Assembly (NCBI GenBank): GCA_000492175.2
Contig: CP097573.1
Span: forward strand, 2,356,001 to 2,420,000
Length of the DNA: 64,000 bases
Source of the DNA: Firmicutes bacterium ASF500
GTDB lineage: Bacteria; Bacillota; Clostridia; Oscillospirales; Oscillospiraceae
Direction of reading: 5' to 3'
In this document: piece after piece, positions 1 through 9,020 of the stretch
Layout: each line of letters opens with the position of its first letter
Position numbering within the stretch: the stretch's first letter is position 1
The notes under the pieces: model-generated
Seen by the model: the letters and a program-made list of their open reading frames with translations, nothing else
What the model was told of the DNA's origin: nothing
Database searches by the model: none
Translations under genes and position numbers: made by a program

Positions 1-343
1 GCCGAGAGAGAAGAGAATCGAGATCGGCCTCACTTATATCTACGGCATTGGGCGCACCAGCGCCAACAAGATCCTGGCCAAGGCCGGGGTAAACCCTGAC
101 ACCCGCGTAAAGGACCTCACCGAGGAGGATGAGGCCAAGCTGCGCGAGGTCATCAGCCACGACTATACTGTGGAAGGCGACCTGCGCCGCAACGTGGCGA
201 TGGACATCAAGCGTCTCACCGAGATCGGTTGCTACCGGGGCATCCGCCACCGCAAGGGGCTGCCCGTCCGGGGCCAGCGTTCCAAGACTAACGCCCGTAC
301 CCGCAAGGGTCCCAAGCGTACCGTCGCCAATAAGAAGAAGTAA
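1..343 (+). CDS. rpsM: 30S ribosomal protein S13, 5'-truncated by window edge
   Basis: S13 sits in the head of the 30S subunit and contacts P-site tRNA and the 50S subunit. The frame is open from base 2 to a TAA at 341-343 and gives 113 residues; about nine N-terminal residues lie outside the window. The family signature region is visible ([13 protein letters not shown] near the N-terminus, [11 protein letters not shown] and a Lys/Arg-rich tail). It is followed after 12 bases by rpsK with an AAGGAGG ribosome site, as expected in the alpha operon rpsM-rpsK-rpsD-rpoA-rplQ. Confidence 0.97.
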   Translation, partial: PREKRIEIGLTYIYGIGRTSANKILAKAGVNPDTRVKDLTEEDEAKLREVISHDYTVEGDLRRNVAMDIKRLTEIGCYRGIRHRKGLPVRGQRSKTNARTRKGPKRTVANKKK

Positions 344-355
344 GGAGGGATACAC

Positions 356-754
356 ATGGCTGCGAACAAAGGTAAAAAAGTGGTGCGTAAGCGCCGCGAG
401 CGTAAGAACGTAGAGAGGGGCCAGGTGCATATCCGCTCCTCCTTTAACAACACCATGGTCACCGTCACCGACGCGCAGGGCAACGCCCTGTCCTGGGCCT
501 CCTCCGGCGGCCTGGGCTTCCGCGGTTCCCGTAAGTCCACCCCTTACGCCGCTCAGACCGCCGCCGAGACGGCTGCCAAGGCCGCGATGGAGTATGGTCT
601 GAAGACCGTGGAGGTCTATGTGAAGGGCCCCGGCCAGGGCCGTGAGGCCGCCATCCGGGCGCTGCAGGCCGTGGGCCTGGAGGTCACCCTCATCAAGGAC
701 GTGACTCCCGTTCCCCACAACGGCTGCCGGCCCCCGAAGCGCCGCCGTGTCTGA
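356..754 (+). CDS. rpsK: 30S ribosomal protein S11
   Basis: S11 is a platform protein of the 30S subunit. The 132-residue product is the usual length. The conserved segments [16 protein letters not shown] and the C-terminal [13 protein letters not shown] are present. The start ATG has an AAGGAGG about nine bases upstream. It lies between rpsM and rpsD and is presumably co-transcribed with them. Confidence 0.98.
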   Translation: MAANKGKKVVRKRRERKNVERGQVHIRSSFNNTMVTVTDAQGNALSWASSGGLGFRGSRKSTPYAAQTAAETAAKAAMEYGLKTVEVYVKGPGQGREAAIRALQAVGLEVTLIKDVTPVPHNGCRPPKRRRV

Positions 755-773
755 TTGAAGGAGGTTTTGACAG

Positions 774-1376
774 ATGGCTAGAAATATGCAGCCCATCGCC
801 AAGCGGTGCAAGGCGCTGAACCTGTCCCCCGCCGCCATGGGCTATGCCAAGAAGACGACCAACCGCAACCCCAAGGGCCAGATGCGCAAGAAGCAGTCTG
901 AGTACGCCATGCAGATGACCGAGAAGCAGAAGGTCAAATTCGTCTATGGCATCATGGAAAAGCAGTTCCGTATGTACTACGAGAAGGCCAACCGCATGCA
1001 GGGCAAGACGGGCGAGAACCTGCTCACCCTCATCGAGCGCCGGCTGGATAACGTGGTCTACCGCCTGGGCTTCGCTATGACCCGCCGCGAGGCCCGTCAG
1101 CTCACCACCCACGGCCACTTCACCGTCAACGGCCAGCGGGTGGATGTGCCCTCCTACCTGGTCAAGGTGGGCGACGTGATCGAGGTCCGGGAGAAGAGCC
1201 GCGCCTCCGTCAAGTTTAAGCGCCTGACCGGCGAGGACGCCCCTGTGGTCAATGTGGCCAAGTGGCTGGACCGCAACAAGAATACCCTCCAGGGCACCGT
1301 CGTTGCTATGCCCACCCGGGACGACATCGACTTCCCCGTGGAAGAGCACCTCATCGTCGAGCTGTATTCTAAGTAA
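774..1376 (+). CDS. rpsD: 30S ribosomal protein S4
   Basis: S4 nucleates 30S assembly and can act as a translational regulator of its own operon in some bacteria. The product is 200 residues. The S4 RNA-binding domain is recognisable around [20 protein letters not shown] and the following [13 protein letters not shown] stretch. The N-terminus lacks the four-cysteine zinc cluster, so this is the zinc-independent C-minus form. An AAGGAGG precedes the ATG. In this operon S4 is followed by a 280-base spacer before rpoA. Confidence 0.97.
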   Translation: MARNMQPIAKRCKALNLSPAAMGYAKKTTNRNPKGQMRKKQSEYAMQMTEKQKVKFVYGIMEKQFRMYYEKANRMQGKTGENLLTLIERRLDNVVYRLGFAMTRREARQLTTHGHFTVNGQRVDVPSYLVKVGDVIEVREKSRASVKFKRLTGEDAPVVNVAKWLDRNKNTLQGTVVAMPTRDDIDFPVEEHLIVELYSK

Positions 1377-1656
1377 TTTTTACGGCCCGCCAGGAGGACA
1401 TTTGGTGTGTAGGGGCGCGCTGTGCGCGCCCGCGGGCGGCCGAAGGCCGCCCCTACACGCAGGCGTGTCTGTAGGGCGGGACGACCCGGCCCGCCGCGGA
1501 TATGGTGGTTTGGACGAACGGCGCGCCGAGGTCGTCGCGCCCTACGCCTATGTCATCGGCCCCGGCGGGTATGACAGACTTAGAGAACCCTCAAGATATT
1601 GGTGAGCTGAATGGGGCGGCGTCTGCGCCGCCGAGAAAAGGAGGGTATTCCAGCAA
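1377..1656 (+). other. 280-bp spacer between rpsD and rpoA with GC-rich hairpins
   Basis: No gene is seen here. The spacer holds a multi-stem inverted repeat (1409-1457, listed separately) and a second GC-rich block at about 1468-1500 that reads like another member of the same dispersed family. The rpoA ribosome site AAAGGAGG lies at about 1636-1643. These blocks are unusual inside a ribosomal protein operon and may form RNA structure in the transcript. Confidence 0.6.
1409..1457. repeat. REP-like GC-rich multi-stem palindrome
   Basis: An outer stem TGTAGGGG / CCCCTACA encloses two hairpins, one built from GCGCGC-type and one from GGGCGGCC / GGCCGCCC arms. The layout is a small cloverleaf. 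A related GGGCGGAT / ATCCGCCCTAC hairpin occurs near 24.3 kb, which suggests a dispersed repeat family of this genome. Confidence 0.65.
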
Positions 1657-2607
1657 ATGATAGAAATTGAAAAGCCCCGCATTGAATGTGTTGAAAATCC
1701 CGGTGACACCTCCTACGGCAAGTACGTGGTGGAGCCCCTGGAGCGGGGTTATGGCACCACTCTGGGCAACTCGCTGCGGCGGATCCTGCTGTCCTCCCTG
1801 CCCGGCACTGCGGTGACTTCTATCAAGATCTCCGGGGTACAGCACGAGTTTACCACCATCCCCGGCGTCAAGGAGGACGTGACCGAGATCGTCCTCAACG
1901 TGAAGAGCATCATCGCCAAGCTGTACAGCGAGGGCGTGAAGACGGTCCATATCGAGGCCGCCGGCGAGTGCGAGGTCACTGCCGGCGACATCAAGGCGGA
2001 CGCCGATGTGGAGGTCCTGAATCCCGACCTGCACATTGCCACCCTGGGCCCGGAGGCCAGTCTGTCTATGGAGCTGACCCTGTCTCACGGCCGGGGCTAT
2101 GTCTCCGCCGACAAGAACAAGCCCGCCCAGTCCATCATCGGGGTCATCCCTGTGGACTCTATCTACACCCCCGTCCGCAAGGTCAACTATACGGTGGAGA
2201 ACACCCGCGTGGGCGACGCCACCGATTACGACAAGCTGACCCTGGAGGTGTGGACCAACGGCACCATCGACGCCCGGGACGCCGTCTCCCTGGGAGCCCG
2301 CATCCTGTGCGACCACTTTACCCTGTTTACCGACCTGTCTGAGACCATGGGCAGCCGCTCCACCGTGGTGGAGAAGGCCGAGACCCAGCGGGACAAGGTG
2401 ATGGAGATGACCATCGACGACATGGACCTGTCCGTCCGTTCCTACAACTGCTTGAAGCGGGCCAACATCAACACGGTGGAGGACCTGATCTCCAAGACGG
2501 AGGAAGAGATGATGAAGGTCCGGAACCTGGGCCGCAAGTCCCTGGAGGAGGTCATCAACAAGCTGTCCATGATGGGCCTGTCCCTGGCCAGCGAGGAAAA
2601 CAATTAA
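1657..2607 (+). CDS. rpoA: DNA-directed RNA polymerase alpha subunit
   Basis: The alpha subunit dimerises to seed RNA polymerase assembly and its C-terminal domain contacts UP elements and activators. The 316-residue product has the N-terminal assembly domain ([20 protein letters not shown] at about 33-52) and a complete C-terminal domain ([18 protein letters not shown] and [11 protein letters not shown]). The ATG follows AAAGGAGGG. The neighbouring rplQ completes the classic alpha operon order. Confidence 0.98.
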   Translation: MIEIEKPRIECVENPGDTSYGKYVVEPLERGYGTTLGNSLRRILLSSLPGTAVTSIKISGVQHEFTTIPGVKEDVTEIVLNVKSIIAKLYSEGVKTVHIEAAGECEVTAGDIKADADVEVLNPDLHIATLGPEASLSMELTLSHGRGYVSADKNKPAQSIIGVIPVDSIYTPVRKVNYTVENTRVGDATDYDKLTLEVWTNGTIDARDAVSLGARILCDHFTLFTDLSETMGSRSTVVEKAETQRDKVMEMTIDDMDLSVRSYNCLKRANINTVEDLISKTEEEMMKVRNLGRKSLEEVINKLSMMGLSLASEENN

Positions 2608-2700
2608 GCGTATGTAACGTTCCGCTTTGCGCGGCCCCGGCCGCCTGAATTGAACGAATTTGAACAGATCTCGCCACGCGAGGTCGAAGGAGTGTTTACC

Positions 2701-3045
2701 ATGTCTCAGAAGAACCGCAAGCTGGGCCGTACCAGCGATCAGCGCCGGGCCATGCTCCGGGCTATGGTCACCTATCTGCTGGAGAATGGGCAGATCAAGA
2801 CCACCGTCACCCGCGCCAAGGAAGTGGCTCCCGTGGCCGAGAAGATGATTACCCTGGCCAAGGATAATACCCTGGCCTCCTACCGTCAGGCCCTGTCCTA
2901 CATCACCAAGGAGGATGTGGCTAATAAGCTGTTTAAGGAGATCGGGCCCAAGTACGCCGACCGCAACGGCGGCTACACCCGGATCGTCCGCATTGGCCCC
3001 CGGCGCGGCGACGCCGCTGAGATGGCCATTATTCAGCTGGTTTGA
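2701..3045 (+). CDS. rplQ: 50S ribosomal protein L17
   Basis: L17 is a large-subunit protein near the exit tunnel. I place the start at ATG 2701 because GAAGGAG precedes it and the protein then begins [15 protein letters not shown], close to the family pattern; the frame stays open further upstream to a TTG at 2650 but that extension is not S/L17-like. This gives 114 residues, the normal length. A strong terminator follows directly. Confidence 0.96.
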   Translation: MSQKNRKLGRTSDQRRAMLRAMVTYLLENGQIKTTVTRAKEVAPVAEKMITLAKDNTLASYRQALSYITKEDVANKLFKEIGPKYADRNGGYTRIVRIGPRRGDAAEMAIIQLV

Positions 3046-3046
3046 T

Positions 3047-3081
3047 TAAAAAAATCCCGCCCGTGAGGGCGGGATTTTTTT
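3047..3081 (+). terminator. Rho-independent terminator of the alpha operon
   Basis: ATCCCGCCC / GGGCGGGAT stem around GTGA, flanked by an A-run on the left and seven T on the right. It starts one base after the rplQ stop codon. Confidence 0.93.
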
Positions 3082-3488
3082 GTCCTCTTTTTAGACCCGG
3101 CGGTTCTATCCTTGCCCTTCTAAAGCTCCCCATGTCTACCACCGGTCTACCAAAAAGCCCTGTCGAACTCCTGCGCCGCAAGGGGTTGCAGGGACTGGAA
3201 TATTTTAGGATGTCCACCAAATGTCTACCAGTTTCACTTTTCGGCAGGTTTGGAGCCCTGTTTTTTGCGGTTTCCTACGATTTTTGCAACTTTCAGACCC
3301 TATGTCAGAGGAGTGACACCCTGGTGAGGGGAGGAAAAAGTAGAAAAACCTCGAAAATTTCGGTAAAAACAGAGAATTTCGTTACAGGAATGTTAAATCC
3401 GAAAGGACTACCAGGACGGTGCGAAGCTCGGTTTTTGTCGGAATACGGCCCCTCTCATGGCCGAAAAAATTAACAAGGAGGAAACACT
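3082..3488 (+). other. Intergenic region upstream of the SLH gene
   Basis: No gene is supported. The stretch contains the short motif GTCTACCA repeated (about 3134, 3146 as GGTCTACCA, and 3223) near an AT-richer section, and ends with an AAGGAGG ribosome site. I could not pick a convincing -35/-10 pair, although the long 5' region implies a leader for the downstream surface protein. Confidence 0.45.
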
Positions 3489-5993
3489 ATGAGAAACCTG
3501 AAACGGGCTCTCAGCCTGGCTCTGGCCTCCGTTATGCTGGTTGGCATGATGGTCGTCGGCACCAGCGCCGCGAGCTTCCCCGATGTTGACGCTAAGGACA
3601 ACACCGAGGCCATTTCTGTCCTGAACGCTGTGGGCGTGATGCTCGGCGACGAGGACACCGGCAATTTCCGGCCCGACGACAACGTCACCCGGAACGAGAT
3701 GGCCGTCATCCTGGCCAAGCTGATCCTGGGCAGCGACGCTGACAAGTACGTCGGCACCTGCCCCTTCACCGACGTACCCACCTGGGCTCAGAAGTACGTC
3801 GCCGCCTGCTACGACAACAAGATCGTGGCTGGCCGCACCGAGAGCATCTACGACGGCAGCGCCGTTGTGACCGCTCAGGAGGCCGCCGCCATGACCCTGC
3901 GCGTGCTGGGCTATGAGAAGCTGGAGAGTCAAGGCACCAACTGGGCCCAGCCTGTGGTCGCCAAGGCCAACGAGATCCGTCTGTTCAAGGACGTGGGCTC
4001 CAGCACTACCGCCCCCATGAACCGCAACCAGGTGGCTCAGCTGGCCCTGAATGCCCTCCAGGCGGACATGGTCACCACCAAGCTCAGCGGCACCGTCACC
4101 ACTCCCGACGGCACCGTCGTCAACATGGGTGAGCCTGAGTATAACCCCATCCTGATCGCCAACGAGACCGATGGTGAAAACTACACCGGCGACGGTGTTG
4201 GCAAGGGCCGTCAGCAGCTGTGCGAGAAGCTGTATGACGACGACCTGAAGCTGACCGCCGGTGAGTCCGACAACTATCTCCGTCCCGGCATGGGCTGGAC
4301 CTACAAGACCGACGACATCATTGCCCTGCGTGCTGACACCCCCGTTTTGACCTACACTTCCGGCGTGAAAACCACCGACGCCGCGAAGGACTTGAAGGGT
4401 TACACCGTTTCTACTATTACTCCCGCCGTTGACGGCGAGAACGGTAGCTCTTGTGCCAATGTTGACGCTCTGGCCGCCGCTATCAACGCCGCCGCTGGCA
4501 AGGGCGTGACCGTTACTGTGTACGCCAACGACGACAAGACCGTCACTGACGTGGTGGTTATCAACACCTACTTTGGCAAGGTCACCAAAGTTGCTGAGAA
4601 GGACGGCGAGACCACTGTTACTATCAGCAAGCTGGCTGGCGGTAACGAGACTGATAAGACCTTTGAGACCGCCGCTTTTGAGAAGGACGACTATGTCATC
4701 TACACCGTGGGCTCCGAGGGCATCGAGACCATGACCGCCGCCGAGAGCGTGGACGGCGAGGTCACCGCCACCAGCGGCAGCAGCTATCTGCGCCTGGACG
4801 GCACCAAGTACGAGTACAGCAAGAAGGCCAAGGCCGAGGCCGGCGAGGTGACCGATGTGGCTCTGGGCGCCGCCACCATCTACCTGGATGCTGGCGGCTA
4901 TGTCATCTATGTGAGCGAGGTCGAGGCCGCCGCCAAGCAGTACTTCTATGTCAAGGGCGCTGACCTGTACATGAACGAGGTCTCCATCAAGGCCGTGTTC
5001 TCCGACGGTACCACCGATGTCGTCACCGTCAGCCCCGATACCTATGTAAAGGCCACCGTAACTCCGGGTGACCCTTACACCATCAACGGTGATGTTTCGT
5101 TCAGCAGCAAGGCTGTTACTGGCTACTCTAAGCTTTCCGATGCCAGCTATGACAAGGTTCGAGGCGATATTGCCAAGGAGATGATCGGCAAGGCTTTCTC
5201 CTACACCGAGAGCGGCAATGAGTACAAGGTGACTAACGCTGGCGAGGCGGTCGGCGATCCTACTCCTGTTAATCTGGTGAAAGGCAACAACAAGATCAAC
5301 ACCGGTGTGACCGCCAACAACAGCACCGTGTACGTCATGACCTCCAGCGGCGCCACCTACACCGGCTACCGCAACGTACCCAGCATGAGTGCAGTCAAGC
5401 TGGTTTACGTCGCGGACGAGGACAACGCCGGCATCGCCTCTCTGGTCTTCGTGGTCAGCGGCGACGAGGAAGACAACGAAAACGCTTTCTGGTTCTATGT
5501 GGCCGACAAGAGCAAGTATGAGAAGAGCGGCACCAGCGACAAGGCCGTATACACCCTGAACGCCGCCTATGTCAACGGCGAGCAGACCGAGGTGAAGGTC
5601 AACCAGGATGTGTTCAGCAACATCAACAGTGCCGGAGCCGGCCTGTACAAGGCTGCCAAAGCCAACGACGACGAGGTCGTCACCGCTCTGGGCAGCGGCG
5701 ACGGAAACGATCCTGTTCCCGTGGCTTCCATGAAGACCAGTCAGGCGACCTACGCCGCCAACGGTTCTCTGGTCATCAACGGAGAGAATTTCACTTACGA
5801 TGACGAAACCATCTTCGTCTATGTGGACGGGGATGAGGTTTCCGTGGGCGCCGCCAGCGACATCATCAAAGAGAACAGCGGCGCTGAGACTGGCGACGAT
5901 ATCACCTACGTCTACGTGGCTGAGAATGATAAGGACGATACCTACATCGCTAAGGTCGTCTACGTCATCGCCGATGAAAAGGCTGCGCCCTGA
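3489..5993 (+). CDS. SLH-domain surface (S-layer) protein
   Basis: The 834-residue product has a signal peptide (hydrophobic residues 8-24, cleavage near TSA-AS at 27) and N-terminal S-layer homology repeats starting at FPDVD (30) and again at PFTDVPTWAQKYVAACYDNK (about 95); a third, weaker repeat runs to about 190. SLH repeats bind pyruvylated cell-wall polysaccharide. The remaining 600 or so residues are beta-rich, acidic and low in Cys, with no enzymatic motif, as in structural S-layer proteins. A single ATG with AAGGAGG starts it. It is a stand-alone gene with a very strong terminator and a structured 3' flank. Choice of main S-layer protein is inference from its size and isolation. Confidence 0.85.
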   Translation: MRNLKRALSLALASVMLVGMMVVGTSAASFPDVDAKDNTEAISVLNAVGVMLGDEDTGNFRPDDNVTRNEMAVILAKLILGSDADKYVGTCPFTDVPTWAQKYVAACYDNKIVAGRTESIYDGSAVVTAQEAAAMTLRVLGYEKLESQGTNWAQPVVAKANEIRLFKDVGSSTTAPMNRNQVAQLALNALQADMVTTKLSGTVTTPDGTVVNMGEPEYNPILIANETDGENYTGDGVGKGRQQLCEKLYDDDLKLTAGESDNYLRPGMGWTYKTDDIIALRADTPVLTYTSGVKTTDAAKDLKGYTVSTITPAVDGENGSSCANVDALAAAINAAAGKGVTVTVYANDDKTVTDVVVINTYFGKVTKVAEKDGETTVTISKLAGGNETDKTFETAAFEKDDYVIYTVGSEGIETMTAAESVDGEVTATSGSSYLRLDGTKYEYSKKAKAEAGEVTDVALGAATIYLDAGGYVIYVSEVEAAAKQYFYVKGADLYMNEVSIKAVFSDGTTDVVTVSPDTYVKATVTPGDPYTINGDVSFSSKAVTGYSKLSDASYDKVRGDIAKEMIGKAFSYTESGNEYKVTNAGEAVGDPTPVNLVKGNNKINTGVTANNSTVYVMTSSGATYTGYRNVPSMSAVKLVYVADEDNAGIASLVFVVSGDEEDNENAFWFYVADKSKYEKSGTSDKAVYTLNAAYVNGEQTEVKVNQDVFSNINSAGAGLYKAAKANDDEVVTALGSGDGNDPVPVASMKTSQATYAANGSLVINGENFTYDDETIFVYVDGDEVSVGAASDIIKENSGAETGDDITYVYVAENDKDDTYIAKVVYVIADEKAAP

Positions 5994-6010
5994 TCCCGCC
6001 GCACCAGCGA

Positions 6011-6189
6011 TACAGGTTTCCTGTAGAACCACCTGAAGCGGGTGTACTTAACCCCTTGGGCTCCAGCCTGAGAAACTCGAGAGTTGATTTGGCGCTGGAG
6101 GTTATCGTGAGCGGGGAAAACCTTAACTGTGGGAACCTTCGCCCACACTGTCAAAGTTAAGGCCGACTAGTCCCCCGAGAGATGGAATC
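6011..6189 (+). ncRNA. Candidate structured RNA downstream of the SLH gene
   Basis: Between the SLH stop codon and its terminator lie several nested stems: TACAGG/CCTGTA (6011-6025), CTCCAGCC (6061) with GGCGCTGGAG (6091) enclosing AACTC/GAGTT, and CCTTAACT (6121) with AGTTAAGG (6155) enclosing GTGGG/CCCAC. This is far more structure than an ordinary 3' untranslated region. Its size and multi-helix layout are reminiscent of large Firmicute ncRNAs such as the raiA motif, but I cannot confirm membership. It could be a processed 3' UTR RNA or an independent transcript; no clear promoter was found. Confidence 0.5.
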
Positions 6190-6224
6190 CCCCCGGACGA
6201 TTGCTCGTTCGGGGGGGCCTTTTG
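6190..6224 (+). terminator. Strong Rho-independent terminator
   Basis: A 12-bp stem CCCCCCGGACGA / TCGTTCGGGGGG around TTGC followed by CCTTTT. It ends the SLH/structured-RNA transcript and abuts the convergent gene at 6226. Confidence 0.92.
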
Positions 6225-6225
6225 C

Positions 6226-6690
6226 TCATTTGAAGGCGATATAGTGGAATTTTAGGCTGGCTGTGTTCGCGCCGTAATGATTGGTGCTGGCGCTGTTCAA
6301 CTTAACTTCCGTGTAAAATACTTTAAATCCTCCCGAGACGATCTCCAGGATAGAATAACCATGGCTGACAATGGGGGCGCCGGGAACAGCCAGACCTCCA
6401 CGATAAGAGTTGCCGTAATTGCCTCCTACATAGGTGATGCCATTCTCGGAGCATACATAGAGCGCCTTGGGCGTAAAGCCCAGGGAAATGACGCGTTCCG
6501 CTGCGCCGTCGCCGGTGTAGGCTCCGGCGGCCACCTCTGTCTTGACTGTCAGCGCAGAGAGGTCCGCCTTGCTCCGGGTCAGTCCGGTCAGCGCCGCGTC
6601 CAGCTTGGCGTTGTCCTCGTTGAAATCGGTGCGCCGCACCCGGTCGTTTTCCTCAAATTGGCAGAGATTGTAGTTGGTTGTGCGATTCAT
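6226..6690 (-). CDS. Phage tail-fibre/baseplate-like protein, orphan
   Basis: The 154-residue product begins MNRTTNYNLCQFEENDRV and continues RTDFNEDNAKLDAAL, a start typical of small tail-associated proteins of Firmicute prophages, followed by a beta-rich region. No other phage gene is adjacent, so it is an isolated remnant or a domesticated gene. The start ATG at 6690 has GGAGGTAACACG upstream. Function is not known; the phage link rests on the N-terminal motif only. Confidence 0.6.
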   Translation of the reverse strand: MNRTTNYNLCQFEENDRVRRTDFNEDNAKLDAALTGLTRSKADLSALTVKTEVAAGAYTGDGAAERVISLGFTPKALYVCSENGITYVGGNYGNSYRGGLAVPGAPIVSHGYSILEIVSGGFKVFYTEVKLNSASTNHYGANTASLKFHYIAFK

Positions 6691-6739
6691 CGTGTTACCT
6701 CCAATTTTTTGTGTTGTGGCCCCGTCCCGCCCGTAGGCG

Positions 6740-6875
6740 ACAGCTCCCCCTGCCAAAGGGGGTAGGCCGCGAAGCGGCGGGGGGATTCCGTCTAGCGGAG
6801 GTGCTCCGAAGGAATCCCTCCACCCCCGCCTTCGGCGGCAGTCCCCCTCCCTTGCAAAAGGGAGGCTTTTTCCTG
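6740..6875. repeat. Hairpin-rich dispersed repeat block
   Basis: Several imperfect inverted repeats occur in series: GCCGC/GCGGC, GGGGGATTCC with GGAATCCCTCC, CCGCC/GGCGG and CTCCCTT/AAGGGAG. It lies in the gap between the tail-like gene and the radical-SAM gene. No coding function is supported. Confidence 0.5.
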
Positions 6876-6887
6876 CGGAGACCAGCG

Positions 6888-6963
6888 TCCCTCCACCCCT
6901 GGCGGAACCCACGGAAAAATTGCACGTTTCCATGCATTTAATGGAAACTCTGCTCCACTGCGC
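6888..6963. repeat. Copy A of a ~75-bp dispersed repeat
   Basis: This segment aligns with 24318-24393. Shared landmarks in order are CCCTCCA, a GAACCC block, AAAAAT-gcac, TTTC-rich centre and TGCTCCAcTGCGC. In both places it sits just 3' of a minus-strand gene terminator. Confidence 0.6.
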
Positions 6964-6978
6964 CCATTTTGGGCATAA

Positions 6979-7004
6979 AAAAGCGGCGCCCTGACGAACG
7001 CCGC
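6979..7004 (-). terminator. Terminator of the radical-SAM gene
   Basis: Read on the minus strand: GCGGCG / CGCCGC stem with a 10-base loop followed by six T. Confidence 0.88.
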
Positions 7005-7013
7005 CCGTTATCC

Positions 7014-8120
7014 TTATAAACCAATCATCGAGCCGGCCCGGCGCAGGCGGGGGAGGGCGTAGGCGAAGAATCCGGCGTAGGCCTGGCAGTAGTAACTGCG
7101 CCCCTCCAGGCCGGGCACGCGGTCCCGGCGGCAGCCGTTGCGGCACAGGAGGTACCACTGACACCCCTTACACCGCTCCGGTACGTGCCGGGACTCCGCG
7201 ATAAAGCCAATCTCCTCCCTGGTCTGGTCCAGCTCGTCCCAGGCGTGCTCCAGGATATTCCCCAGGCGATACTGGTCCAGGCCGTAGAAGTCGCAGGGAT
7301 AGACGGAGCCGTCGGCCTCTACCAGGTATTGCAGGGAACAGCACCCCCGCATGGAGCACTGCTCCGGCGCGTGCCCTCGGAGCATCCACACCAGATTGTC
7401 AAAATACCGGACCGACCAGTACCGGCCCTGCTCCAGCTCCCGGAACCAGAGGTCGAAGAGGTTTTTCAAAAATTCCTCATACTCCTTGGGGGACAGGGAG
7501 TAGCTCTCCCCGCCCCGCTCCGCCTCCAGCGGGTCCAGGCAGGGGATGTATTGCTGGAATCGGAATCCGCCCTTGCACAGGGCGGCGAAGACGCTCTGAA
7601 TGTGCTTGGCCAGGTACCCGGTCACCACGGTGAGGACGTTGTACTCCACCCCCGCCCGGTCCAGCAGACGGGCGGCCCGCAGGACCTGATCGTAGGTCCC
7701 CTTTCCCGCCCCGTCCCGGCGGAAGCGGTCGTGACAGGCCCGGTTCCCGTCCAGAGACAGGCCCACCAGAAAGCGGTGTTCCCGGAAAAACCGGCACCAC
7801 TCCTCATCCAGCAGCGTCCCGTTGGTCTGGATAGCATACTGCGCCGTCAGCCCACGGGGGAAGGTATCTTGCACATGGGCCACAAAGTCCCTGTAAAACT
7901 CCAGCCCAGCCAGGGTGGGCTCTCCGCCCTGAAACAAAAATGTGACTGAGCCCTCCGCCGCCCCCACCGCCTTGTCGATGAGGGTATGGCTAACCTCCTT
8001 GGACATCAGTCCGTAGTTGGGCGCCGCCCGGACGCTGGCCTCGTCAGCATAAAAGCAGTAGGCACAGCGCAAATTGCAGCCGCTGGAGGCCGGCTTTAAT
8101 AAAATACTCAAAGGGGGCAT
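7014..8120 (-). CDS. SPASM-domain radical SAM enzyme, anaerobic sulfatase-maturase type
   Basis: Radical SAM enzymes cleave S-adenosylmethionine with a 4Fe-4S cluster; anSME members convert an active-site Cys or Ser of sulfatases to formylglycine. The start at ATG 8120 (after GGAGGAGAAGG) gives 368 residues beginning MPPLSILLKPASSGCNLRC. The CxxxCxxC cluster is C15-C19-C22. The C-terminal SPASM region has CSMRGCC, a Cys before DFYG, and CKGCQWYLLCRNGC. The GGEPTL motif is present. No sulfatase or small Cys-rich peptide gene is adjacent, so the substrate is unknown; peptide modification is an alternative. Confidence 0.88.
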   Translation of the reverse strand: MPPLSILLKPASSGCNLRCAYCFYADEASVRAAPNYGLMSKEVSHTLIDKAVGAAEGSVTFLFQGGEPTLAGLEFYRDFVAHVQDTFPRGLTAQYAIQTNGTLLDEEWCRFFREHRFLVGLSLDGNRACHDRFRRDGAGKGTYDQVLRAARLLDRAGVEYNVLTVVTGYLAKHIQSVFAALCKGGFRFQQYIPCLDPLEAERGGESYSLSPKEYEEFLKNLFDLWFRELEQGRYWSVRYFDNLVWMLRGHAPEQCSMRGCCSLQYLVEADGSVYPCDFYGLDQYRLGNILEHAWDELDQTREEIGFIAESRHVPERCKGCQWYLLCRNGCRRDRVPGLEGRSYYCQAYAGFFAYALPRLRRAGSMIGL

Positions 8121-8305
8121 TCCTTCTCCTCCTCGCCTGTGTCTTGTTGAGACTATTATCCCCCCTTTTTTCCGATGTGTCAATATAATATGGTATGCAG
8201 GGCAGGGGTTCGCCCTTTCTCCCTTGTCAAACGGGTCCCGGTGTGATAAAATGTCAGAAACACCCGCCGGCGGGCACAGATATTGAGAGAGGGGAGCAGA
8301 TCGTT

Positions 8306-8872
8306 ATGCGGCCTGAGCTACATTTGTTCGAGACAAATCCGATCATTGCTGCGGTCAAGGACGAGCGGCAGCTGGAAAAGACCTTCGCCCTGGAGAATGA
8401 CATCCTGTTTTTCCTGTTCGGCAACATCTGCACCATCGGCAGTCTGGTCCGGAGGGCAAAGGAGGCGGGCAAGCTGGCCTTTGTCCATCTGGACCTTACC
8501 CAGGGGCTGTCCAGCAAGGACGTGGCCGCCGACTTCGCAAAGGAGTACGCCCGGGCCGACGGGGTAATCAGCACCCGTCCCGCCCTGCTCTGCCGGGCGA
8601 AGGCCCTGGGGCTGATCACCGTACTGCGGGTCTTTCTGGTGGACTCCTTGTCTTTGGACAACCTGAACAAGCAGATCGCCGCCTGCGACCCCGACCTGAT
8701 CGAGATCATGCCCGGTGTCATGCCCAAGGTAATCCGTCAGGTGTGCCAGACCGTCCGCCGCCCGGTTATCACCGGGGGGATGATCTCCGACAAGGAGGAC
8801 GTGATCGCCGCCCTCTCCGCCGGAGCGCTGTGCGTGTCCACCTCCTGCGAGGAGCTTTGGCAGGACGTATAA
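8306..8872 (+). CDS. glpP: Glycerol-3-phosphate responsive antiterminator
   Basis: GlpP-family proteins bind leader RNA in the presence of glycerol-3-phosphate and prevent termination of glp transcripts. With ATG 8306 (GAGAGGGGAG upstream) the product is 188 residues with the TIM-barrel-like pattern FVHLDL, ADGVISTRPAL, DLIEIMPGVMPKV and PVITGGMI typical of the family. No glycerol genes lie next to it; the next gene is an Ldh2-type dehydrogenase with a hairpin-containing leader, so its RNA target here may differ. That link is inference. Confidence 0.85.
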   Translation: MRPELHLFETNPIIAAVKDERQLEKTFALENDILFFLFGNICTIGSLVRRAKEAGKLAFVHLDLTQGLSSKDVAADFAKEYARADGVISTRPALLCRAKALGLITVLRVFLVDSLSLDNLNKQIAACDPDLIEIMPGVMPKVIRQVCQTVRRPVITGGMISDKEDVIAALSAGALCVSTSCEELWQDV

Positions 8873-8907
8873 GAAAACAAATTTTTTAAAAATAGGAAAA
8901 TTTTATA

Positions 8908-8936
8908 TTGCATTTTTCACAAAGCTGTGATATACT
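8908..8936 (+). promoter_or_regulatory. Sigma-A promoter upstream of dehydrogenase operon
   Basis: TTGCAT (8908-8913), 17-base spacer, TATACT (8931-8936). Confidence 0.75.
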
Positions 8937-8942
8937 GCCTTC

Positions 8943-9020
8943 ACTGACAGAGTTGTGAGATTTGAGTGTGACGACTCCCAGGGAAACTGGGTATCGTTGC
9001 GCTCTTTTTTTGTGCGCAAC
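8943..9020 (+). promoter_or_regulatory. Hairpin leader between glpP and dehydrogenase
   Basis: The predicted leader has a CCCAG/CTGGG hairpin (8977-8991) and a GTTGCGC/GCGCAAC hairpin (8996-9020) whose loop is mostly T. This arrangement could act as an attenuator and is a plausible target for an RNA-binding antiterminator such as the GlpP encoded just upstream. Confidence 0.4.

Noticed and set aside
2650..2700. Upstream TTG start for rplQ
   Set aside because: The extra 17 residues are not L17-like and the better ribosome site serves ATG 2701.
3408..6032. 874-codon minus-strand open frame over the SLH gene
   Set aside because: Shadow of the SLH gene; Gly/Val/His-rich repeats with no recognisable domain and no ribosome site.
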